Assembly: GCA_030632465.1 (NCBI GenBank)
Contig: DAOVUR010000064.1
Coordinates: forward strand, 1 to 8,878
Source: a bacterium
GTDB lineage: Bacteria > Verrucomicrobiota > Kiritimatiellia > UBA8416 > CAMZLY01
Direction: 5' to 3'
DNA length: 8,878 nt
Part shown: positions 1 to 5,302 of the stretch, piece after piece
How positions within the stretch are numbered: position 1 is the first letter of the stretch
Layout: every line of letters starts with the position of its first letter
Program-made: the position numbers and the translations under genes
Notes under the pieces: generated by a model
What the model saw: the letters and a program-made list of their open reading frames with translations, nothing else
What the model was told of the DNA's origin: nothing
The model's database searches: none

Positions 1-311
1 AGCTACAGCTTTCTTCTTAGGTGCGGCTTTTTTCACAACCTTTTTCTTAGCTACAGGTTTCTTCTTAGCTACAGCTTTTTTGGCTGCTGGCTTTTTCTTA
101 GCTACAACTTTTTTCTTCGCTACAGGTTTCTTTTTAGCTACAGCCTTCTTCTTAGGCGCTGCCTTTTTAGCTGCTGGTTTTTTCTTAGCTACAGCTTTCT
201 TCTTAGGTGCGGCTTTTTTCACAACCTTTTTCTTAGCTACAGGTTTCTTCTTAGCTACAGCTTTTTTGGCTGCTGGCTTTTTCTTAGCTACAACTTTTTT
301 CTTCGCTACAG
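1..311 (-). repeat. Internal direct duplication in the H1-like gene (186-bp period)
   Basis: Bases 1-125 are identical to bases 187-311 over all 125 positions; the first mismatch is 126 versus 312. The offset is 186 bp, exactly 62 codons, so the reading frame is kept. In protein terms roughly residues 78-119 recur at 140-181. The match may extend further left, beyond the window. Perfect identity including synonymous sites, next to diverged shorter repeats elsewhere in the gene, points to a recent in-frame duplication. Confidence 0.9.
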
Positions 312-543
312 CTTTCTTGACAACCTTCTTCTTGGCGACAGGTTTCTTTTTAGCTACAACTTTTTTCTTAGGAGCTGCTTTCTTGGCAACAGGTTTTTTC
401 TTAGCTACAGTCTTCTTTTTAGGGGCTGCTTTTTTGACAACCTTTTTCTTTGCAACTGGTTTCTTCTTAGCTACAACTTTTTTGGCTGCGGGCTTTTTGG
501 CCACTGCCTTCTTCTTAGGTGCTGCTTTCTTTTTTGCTGCCAT
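1..543 (-). CDS. Histone H1-like Lys/Ala-rich DNA-binding protein (3' end beyond window)
   Basis: Reading leftward from an ATG at 541-543, the frame stays open for all 181 codons to the window edge, so the C-terminus is missing. A very strong ribosome site (AAGGAGGTGGG) lies just upstream of the ATG and fixes the start. The protein begins MAAKKKAAPKKKAVAKKP, and the visible part uses only Ala, Lys, Pro and Val apart from Met1 and a single Thr near residue 45. It is made of shuffled short blocks such as VAKKKP, VVKKAAPKKK and AAKKAVAKKK. This is the composition of histone H1 C-terminal tails and of bacterial H1-like proteins (the chlamydial Hc2 type), which bind and condense DNA through an unstructured, positively charged chain. 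No globular domain is visible; one could lie beyond the edge. The role in nucleoid condensation is inferred from composition. The 5' half carries no signal peptide, so a cytoplasmic, nucleoid-associated location is expected. Confidence 0.85.
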   Translation of the reverse strand, partial: MAAKKKAAPKKKAVAKKPAAKKVVAKKKPVAKKKVVKKAAPKKKTVAKKKPVAKKAAPKKKVVAKKKPVAKKKVVKKAVAKKKVVAKKKPAAKKAVAKKKPVAKKKVVKKAAPKKKAVAKKKPAAKKAAPKKKAVAKKKPVAKKKVVAKKKPAAKKAVAKKKPVAKKKVVKKAAPKKKAVA

Positions 544-787
544 GCTTCCCACCTCCTTGTTTCCCGCGACACATTATCGCGAGTTGTTTAAAACTGTACG
601 TAAATGCTTCATCTCTCGATAATTTTATTTACATACTAACAGGTAAAAACTTCTCAGGGCAAGCCTACCCTCCTTGTTTACACAACCCTACAGCTTTCGT
701 TCAAGACTACAAATAGTTTTTCTTTACGTCAATACCTGATTGCACTTTTTATAAAAAGTTTTTTGTGAAAAATCCGTGCTGCATTTT
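544..787. other. Intergenic region between the H1-like gene and the 468-aa gene
   Basis: No gene is supported in these 244 bases. It should hold the promoter of the leftward H1-like gene. A TTGACG-like -35 occurs on the minus strand at about 733-738 but has no good -10 at normal spacing, so I make no promoter call. An 11-bp string CCTCCTTGTTT occurs twice, at 552-562 (the real ribosome site of the H1-like gene, read on the minus strand) and at 669-679, where it is followed by no usable reading frame. A short inverted repeat CGCGA/TCGCG (565-569, 577-581) lies in the leader just upstream of the ribosome site. Confidence 0.6.
744..759. repeat. Perfect 16-bp AT-rich palindrome, possible weak terminator
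   Basis: ACTTTTTATAAAAAGT is its own reverse complement. It lies about 30 bp past the stop of the leftward 468-aa gene, where a terminator would sit. It has almost no GC and no separate U-run after it on the minus strand, so termination is only a possibility. It could equally be a protein-binding site upstream of the H1-like gene. Confidence 0.35.
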
Positions 788-2194
788 TTAAGAGAATAAA
801 ATATCCATCTTGGTTAATGGTAACCAATGATCATCACGCGTTTTCTCATTCGCAAATGATATGCTAGCTTTTTGATTATGATCCACTAACGAACATTCTA
901 TCTCCACAACACCAGGCTTTAAATTTTTCGGTAATGAAACTTTTTTGCCGAACCAATGCTTGCCAGGCCCCCACGTGCGGGGGGCAACTGATAGCCGTAC
1001 AATTTCATCAAGCTTGTTCTGCCTAAAACGTAATGCAAAATCATACGAATTATAAAGCGGTGCTACGCCGACATTATCAAGCGAACACTCTATATCTATT
1101 TTCTTCTGCACTGTTGATTCCAAAGGAAACTTCATCTGACGTATAACAAATCGGTAACCAAGTTTTCTGTTTAGCTCATCAAACTTCAGCCGCCACTTTT
1201 CTGGAACATAACATGATTTTGGCATGAAGACTGACGTGTGATAGCGATACATCTCTTCGATAATATAATCCACATCAAACCCTAATCGCTCCCAACCAGA
1301 AACTGTCCAGCACGTTTCCATAGTTACAGGTGCAACTTTCCACGCATCATGTAGTCCAGTAGTCGCTAGACTTTTCGGATACTGATCATACATATGATTC
1401 CAACGCGCATTCCATGGAATCCCTGGATGCTCCTCGTTACGTAAGTCACCAATACAGTCTATTCGCCAGCCTATCTTTCGATTAGGATAAGCCTTAGGGG
1501 CATAGTAACTTCCTTTAGATCCCAACATAACCAACAGTTGTGTTTTCTTAAAACTTTTAAAATAGACATCAACTAACTCTTCCGCTGTAGCTTTTGTTGC
1601 ATTTCCTCCAGTCTCACCAAACGGACCACCATAAGCTACGTCAAAAGACTCTAACGAGGGATGCCCATCAAACTTTTTTGCAAATGAACGTAACATAGCT
1701 TTAAAGTGTTTTTTATATATTGGGCAATTTGCATCTAATCCAACATTACCATCTTTATCAATGACTGTACGCGCACCCAATTGCAGTAGCCACTCAGGAA
1801 GCGCCTTTTTAACATATGGCTGAATACGAACCTGAACAGTTTGTCCACGTTTCGCGCCAGTAGCAAAAGCTTTTTCTACAATATCCCATCGATATTCTCC
1901 ACAAGCTTGCTCTAAATCAGACCATACCCAGCGGCAGTAGGCAATTGCAGTATCTGGATATCGATCATTATGCAGATCACTATTCTTAGGCGCAGGAAAT
2001 TTTAAAGGTCCATGCCTATCCGACCACTGCACATCAGGATAAAGTGGATCACCATTAAAACGCTGAAACGTTGTTGTTCCTTTGTGCGGATTACGAAACA
2101 GTCTATCTGTCTCATACGGCCTAACTCGTTGCACAACTTCATCGACACCATACGCCTTGCGCCAATCAGATATTGTTTCAAGCTTCTTGCTCAT
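788..2194 (-). CDS. Putative glycoside-hydrolase-like TIM-barrel protein, DUF4832-like C-terminal region
   Basis: 468 residues. The start ATG has GGAG about 9 bases upstream (CTGGAGTG). The N-terminal part has NPHKG near residue 35 and a barrel strand AIAYCRWVWSDLE near 83-95, followed by YRWDIVEKA and VRIQPY, a layout seen in clan GH-A-like and DUF4832-associated barrels. Glu194 in YGGPFGE and Glu293 in VTMETCW sit where such enzymes carry the acid/base and nucleophile; this is an assignment by pattern, not alignment. The C-terminal part from about residue 345 (GYRFVIRQMKFP, then LDNVGVAPLYNSYD) resembles the beta-sandwich of DUF4832 proteins. There is no signal peptide or membrane segment, so a cytoplasmic location is likely, odd for a polysaccharide-degrading enzyme but fine for one acting on imported oligosaccharides. 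The substrate is unknown. It stands alone: 250 bp separate it from gspF upstream and 244 bp from the H1-like gene downstream, so it is probably its own transcription unit. Confidence 0.6.
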   Translation of the reverse strand: MSKKLETISDWRKAYGVDEVVQRVRPYETDRLFRNPHKGTTTFQRFNGDPLYPDVQWSDRHGPLKFPAPKNSDLHNDRYPDTAIAYCRWVWSDLEQACGEYRWDIVEKAFATGAKRGQTVQVRIQPYVKKALPEWLLQLGARTVIDKDGNVGLDANCPIYKKHFKAMLRSFAKKFDGHPSLESFDVAYGGPFGETGGNATKATAEELVDVYFKSFKKTQLLVMLGSKGSYYAPKAYPNRKIGWRIDCIGDLRNEEHPGIPWNARWNHMYDQYPKSLATTGLHDAWKVAPVTMETCWTVSGWERLGFDVDYIIEEMYRYHTSVFMPKSCYVPEKWRLKFDELNRKLGYRFVIRQMKFPLESTVQKKIDIECSLDNVGVAPLYNSYDFALRFRQNKLDEIVRLSVAPRTWGPGKHWFGKKVSLPKNLKPGVVEIECSLVDHNQKASISFANEKTRDDHWLPLTKMDILFS

Positions 2195-2218
2195 TTATTC
2201 ACTCCAGCTATTTTTTTG

Positions 2219-2225
2219 ATTTATA
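2219..2225 (-). promoter_or_regulatory. Possible -10 box for the 468-aa gene
   Basis: On the minus strand TATAAAT lies 24 bp before the ATG at 2194, giving a short leader that just holds the GGAG ribosome site. No good -35 is present at 16-18 bp spacing (TTGCAA is about 22 bp away), so the call rests on the hexamer and its position only. Confidence 0.25.
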
Positions 2226-2251
2226 CTCTCTCAATAAATAGGGCCTCTTGC

Positions 2252-2267
2252 AAAACTATTCAGTTTT
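2252..2267. repeat. Small perfect hairpin between the palindromic element and the 468-aa gene
   Basis: AAAACT (2252-2257) and AGTTTT (2262-2267) form a 6-bp stem with a 4-base loop. On the minus strand the 3' arm ends in TTTT, but the stem is AT-rich and no longer U-run follows, so any terminator role for the gsp transcript would be weak. Confidence 0.4.
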
Positions 2268-2278
2268 ACTGCTTTCTG

Positions 2279-2331
2279 TGTAGCGTTGGCCGTCTCGGCC
2301 AATCCTTCCCGCAGGGAAGTTCGAGGCTACA
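2279..2331. repeat. Three-way-junction-like palindrome cluster
   Basis: TGTAGC (2279-2284) pairs perfectly with GCTACA (2326-2331). Enclosed are two further perfect hairpins: 7 bp with a 3-base loop at 2286-2302 and 6 bp with a 3-base loop at 2305-2319. As RNA or extruded DNA this would form a compact three-way junction. It is the left part of the larger palindromic element. Confidence 0.6.
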
Positions 2332-2362
2332 ACCACTCCTATGGCTACGCTCGTCGCTTTTT

Positions 2363-2450
2363 TTTGCCTGAGGACAGGCAACACTACACCACTGTTTGCC
2401 TGAGGACCAGTGCTTCGCTTGCTACGCCGCGGCATGCAGGCAACACTACA
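2363..2450. repeat. Two direct copies of a hairpin unit within the element
   Basis: TTTGCCTGAGGAC occurs at 2363-2375 and 2395-2407, and CAGGCAACACTACA at 2375-2388 and 2437-2450. The first copy is a tight hairpin with an AGGA loop. The second has the same arms pushed apart by a GC-rich insert containing GCCGCGGC (2426-2433) and GCATGC (2432-2437). An 8-base T run (2358-2365) overlaps the start of the first copy on the plus strand. Confidence 0.75.
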
Positions 2451-3627
2451 TCCCTTTAGAGATATTCATGATCGGTAGTAATACAGCCAATGTTATCAGC
2501 AAAACAAAACCACCGATCAATAGAATTATTAATGGCTCTAGAAAACTAAGATGCAATTTCAGAAAACGACGCCACTGCAAACCGTAACGCTGCGCCGCAC
2601 TTGATAGTAGCCGCGCCATTCCGCCGCCAGCCTCTCCTACACGAACCCAGCCGGGCAGGAACTCTGCCATTGGCGGAATACGCTCCAATGCACTTGAAAG
2701 CTTATCACCATGCCTAATCTTATCGGACTCCGCAAGCGCAAGCGTGGTTATCCACACACTGCCTGTTGCACGTCCAGCAATCACCAAGCTCTCAATCAAA
2801 GACACTCCACCATCTAGCAGAATTGCCATCGTTCGACAAAATCGTTCATTCACCAACAACTTATAGCCGCGTCCTATAATTGGCAACCCGAACAGACGTT
2901 GATCTCTACGACATTGCAAATCAATATTATTTTTTGCGCGACGTCTATGTAGATAGGCTACTATCGCCACCAGAATTAATACAGGCACCCCCCAATGTAC
3001 AACAGCCTGCCCAACACTCATCATAATACTTGTGAGCAGTGGTAGTTTCCCATTCCCCGCACTAAGAAGATCGCGAGTACGAGGAATCAATACTCCCAGC
3101 ATTAAGACAGCTACGCAGATACCAACGGCAATAACAATAAGCGGATACACCAGCGCCGCCTGCACACTCTGCCGTAACTCTTCCTGTTCATCGAGAAAGT
3201 CGGCCAAGCGCGCCAATACTTCTGCCACAGTTGCAGAACGCTCGGCGGCCTCAATAATGGAAACTTCAAAATTGGTTACTGATGAACTAGCTTCATCAAA
3301 AGAGACTGCTAACGAAGCCCCTTCCCTAACGCGATCACGTATACCCGCCAGCCCTAGGCGTGCATCTTGCACCTCGGGTGATGAAACAAGAATTTCCAAC
3401 GCATCCACGAGCGGTAAGCCGGCATCAAGCAGAGCGCTAAGTTCACGATATATAACAGAGCGCGTAGCTGACGATAGGCGTAACTGCCGCCCAGTAGCAG
3501 TCAAACGCTCAGTAAGGATACCAGTAGCCGCCAGCTTCTCGCGCGCATCTTTGACACTCAACGCTTCAATCAAGCCTTTCCGCACCTGCCCTTTACTATT
3601 ATACCCTTTGTAATCAAATGTCTTCAT
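2446..3627 (-). CDS. gspF: Type II secretion system inner-membrane platform protein GspF
   Basis: 393 residues, close to the usual length of about 400. GspF is the polytopic inner-membrane platform that couples the GspE ATPase to pseudopilus assembly. The N-terminus FDYKGYNSKGQ is the typical opening, followed by two cytoplasmic T2SSF helical domains (about 55-160 and 258-362). Predicted membrane segments are near 159-181, 208-226 and 363-386. The second domain keeps the VGEAGGG form of the conserved GE-x-x-G motif, while the first has EAAERSATV instead. The family signature ALVYPLIV is present at 158-165. It lies 94 bp downstream of gspE in the same direction, with a heptad repeat in the gap. 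The ribosome site is weak: AGAGGA is more than 15 bases before the ATG. Its last Met codon and TAG stop fall at the edge of a palindromic repeat. The C-terminus LLPIMNISKGM has normal family length, so the protein appears intact. A type IV pilus PilC homologue is the alternative, less likely next to a GspD-type secretin. Confidence 0.9.
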   Translation of the reverse strand: MKTFDYKGYNSKGQVRKGLIEALSVKDAREKLAATGILTERLTATGRQLRLSSATRSVIYRELSALLDAGLPLVDALEILVSSPEVQDARLGLAGIRDRVREGASLAVSFDEASSSVTNFEVSIIEAAERSATVAEVLARLADFLDEQEELRQSVQAALVYPLIVIAVGICVAVLMLGVLIPRTRDLLSAGNGKLPLLTSIMMSVGQAVVHWGVPVLILVAIVAYLHRRRAKNNIDLQCRRDQRLFGLPIIGRGYKLLVNERFCRTMAILLDGGVSLIESLVIAGRATGSVWITTLALAESDKIRHGDKLSSALERIPPMAEFLPGWVRVGEAGGGMARLLSSAAQRYGLQWRRFLKLHLSFLEPLIILLIGGFVLLITLAVLLPIMNISKGM

Positions 3628-3679
3628 AAAATAACTACTCTACAGTCCTCTGCATCTTTTACCATTTCTTTCTTTGGGT

Positions 3680-3714
3680 ATTGAGCATTGAGTGTTGGAT
3701 GTTGGATGTTAATT
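3680..3714. repeat. Degenerate heptanucleotide repeat between gspE and gspF
   Basis: Five consecutive 7-base units: ATTGAGC, ATTGAGT, GTTGGAT, GTTGGAT, GTTAATT. The third and fourth are identical. The array starts 8 bp past the gspE stop and fills about a third of the gap before gspF. Similar TTGnnnn heptad strings are known as short tandem repeats in intergenic DNA of several bacterial groups. Effect on expression is unknown. Confidence 0.7.
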
Positions 3715-3721
3715 TTTCTAA

Positions 3722-5302
3722 CTACTTCAGCAATGTTCCCAAGACTTCATCGATACTCGTTAAGCCTTTGGTTGCCTTATGAACACCATCAGCAAAGAGG
3801 CTCACCATACCAGCACGCTCGGCCGCATCAATTAGAACTCCTGAAGTGATATTTCCGGTACGTACCATATCCCGCATCTCTTCGTTAACCAGCATAAGTT
3901 CAAAAACACCTACTCGTCCGCGATACCCTTCTTTACAATCTGGACACCCGTGCGGCTCCCAGATTTTCTGCCCAACAGTAAGCAATCCAGTCAAGTCAGG
4001 GTTACGCTCTATCAGTGCATCTGTAACCACCGTCTCCTTCTTACATTTGGAACACAATTTTCTGACTAGACGTTGCGCAAGCACTCCTTTTAATGTAGAA
4101 GCTATCAGGCACGACTCAATTCCCATATCCACTAGCCGCAATACTGCGCTTGGCGCATCATTGGTATGCAGAGTAGTAAAAACTAGATGTCCAGTAAGTG
4201 ATGCTCTAATAGCAATCTCAGCAGTCTCTCTATCGCGAGTTTCACCAACAAGTATAACATCTGGATCTTGTCGTAAAATATGACGTAAGCCGCTGGCAAA
4301 AGTTAAACCAATTTTCGGCTTAACTTGAATCTGCCCAATATTAGATAGTCGGTACTCTATAGGGTCTTCAATAGTAAGAATATTTCTTCTTGAAGCATCA
4401 AGCTTTTCTAAACCAGCATAAAGAGTGGTTGTCTTGCCAGAACCTGTCGGACCCGAAACTAAAATGATGCCGTTAGATAGCTCCAAAAGTTTATCAAAAC
4501 CAACTAAAGCTGATTCATCCATACCTAGATCAACTAGAGGCAATAGTGCTGAGTCCCTATCTAAAAGTCTAAGCACAACCCGCTCACCTTCTGCGACTGG
4601 TATTGTAGAGACACGAATATCAATTTCGCGATCACCAACCCTGACATTAGCCATACCATCTTGCGGCAGACGTTTTTCGGCAATATCCATGTGCGCCATA
4701 ACTTTGAGTCGTGAAACCAAAGATAACTCCAGGTGCTTTGGTGGAAGTGACTGTTCATACAGAACGCCATCAATACGGTAGCGCACACGTAAGTGTGATT
4801 CAAAAGGCTCAAAATGGATATCAGATGCACCCTGCTTAACCGCACCGAGCAGTATCAAATTAACCAGCTGAGTAACTGGGGCGTTAGTGGCATCTTCTAG
4901 CAGATCACTTTTGGCAACCTGCACAGTGGAGCCAGATGACTCCTCAATATCACGAATAAACTCTTTGGCTGAATTATCTCGCTGATAGTAACAGTGCTCT
5001 ATAGCTTCGGTGATCAGATCAACTGGCGCTACTACAGGCGTGAGATCTTCACCAAGCAATAGCTCGAGATATTCCTGTTCATTCACGGAAGCAAGATCAG
5101 ACATTAGGACGCATTTTTCCTGATCAATAATAACCGGCAACATCTTATTGGTGCGTGCCCAATCAAAAGATAGTTTATCGACAAGTTCCGGAGCAAGAAT
5201 TGAGTCATCAATTTCTGATAAAAAAAGTATGCCGTCAGTTTCTGCCTGAGCCTTTAGCAAGTCGATATCCGGACTATTCGTCTGTTTGTTGCTCTTTTTC
5301 AT
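3722..5302 (-). CDS. gspE: Type II secretion system motor ATPase GspE
   Basis: 526 residues, normal for GspE. This cytoplasmic hexameric ATPase powers pseudopilus growth through GspF and the inner-membrane platform. The N-terminal regulatory domain (about 20-108) is followed by the N2E part with ASDIHFEP (159-166) and RVRYRIDG. The ATPase core shows Walker A GPTGSGKT (284-291, Lys290), the Asp box LTIEDPIEY (309-317), Walker B with catalytic Glu354 in DVILVGETRD, and the His box TTLHTNDA (376-383). Four cysteines (417, 420, 453, 456) form the CxxC...CxxC zinc element that marks the GspE/PilB branch. The ATG lies inside the end of gspD, a 29-bp overlap, with no evident Shine-Dalgarno site; the next Met is residue 54, so translation probably depends on coupling to gspD. 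All catalytic motifs are intact. PilB is the alternative, but the adjacent GspD and GspF favour type II secretion. Confidence 0.95.
   Translation of the reverse strand: MKKSNKQTNSPDIDLLKAQAETDGILFLSEIDDSILAPELVDKLSFDWARTNKMLPVIIDQEKCVLMSDLASVNEQEYLELLLGEDLTPVVAPVDLITEAIEHCYYQRDNSAKEFIRDIEESSGSTVQVAKSDLLEDATNAPVTQLVNLILLGAVKQGASDIHFEPFESHLRVRYRIDGVLYEQSLPPKHLELSLVSRLKVMAHMDIAEKRLPQDGMANVRVGDREIDIRVSTIPVAEGERVVLRLLDRDSALLPLVDLGMDESALVGFDKLLELSNGIILVSGPTGSGKTTTLYAGLEKLDASRRNILTIEDPIEYRLSNIGQIQVKPKIGLTFASGLRHILRQDPDVILVGETRDRETAEIAIRASLTGHLVFTTLHTNDAPSAVLRLVDMGIESCLIASTLKGVLAQRLVRKLCSKCKKETVVTDALIERNPDLTGLLTVGQKIWEPHGCPDCKEGYRGRVGVFELMLVNEEMRDMVRTGNITSGVLIDAAERAGMVSLFADGVHKATKGLTSIDEVLGTLLK

Larger units (their letters stand above)
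2279..2450. repeat. Inverted-repeat-bounded palindromic element (REP/MITE-like)
   Basis: The element starts with TGTAGCGTTG (2279-2288) and ends with CAACACTACA (2441-2450); these are inverted copies matching at 9 of 10 positions. Between them are at least four hairpins: TTGGCCG/CGGCCAA (2286-2302), CTTCCC/GGGAAG (2305-2319), TTGCCTG/CAGGCAA with a 4-base loop (2364-2381), and the same 7-bp arms with a 34-base insert (2396-2443). It looks more GC-rich than its surroundings. No transposase or reading frame of note lies inside and no target-site duplication is evident. It resembles the dispersed, non-autonomous palindromic repeats that sit between genes in many bacteria. Its right end lies inside the 3' end of gspF and supplies the TAG stop (2446-2448). 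Mobility is inferred; a single copy cannot prove it. Confidence 0.65.

Noticed and set aside
1..543. Short repeats suggesting a CRISPR array
   Set aside because: The repeats are codon-phased within an open frame with no unique spacers of constant length.
80..622. Plus-strand 180-aa hydrophobic open frame (Phe/Leu/Ala/Thr-rich)
   Set aside because: It is the antisense reading of the H1-like Lys/Ala repeats. No ribosome site or family resemblance; the opposite strand has a strong Shine-Dalgarno site and H1-like composition.
2279..2331. tRNA or other known structured RNA
   Set aside because: The stem lengths, missing T-loop sequence and missing anticodon arm do not fit a tRNA, and I recognise no known RNA family.
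2012..2371. Plus-strand 119-aa open frame across the start of the 468-aa gene
   Set aside because: It is antisense to the gene and runs into the palindromic element; no family features or ribosome site.
2358..2381. Rho-independent terminator (7-bp hairpin next to 8 T bases)
   Set aside because: The T run is on the 5' side of the hairpin on the plus strand and reads as A on the minus strand, so it does not follow the stem in either direction.
3032..3613. Plus-strand 193-aa Ser/Arg-rich open frame
   Set aside because: Antisense shadow of gspF, whose sequence has clear family motifs.
4561..4845. Minus-strand 94-aa open frame inside gspE
   Set aside because: Alternate frame within the intact gspE gene; composition (Trp/His/Leu-rich) is typical of frame shadows.
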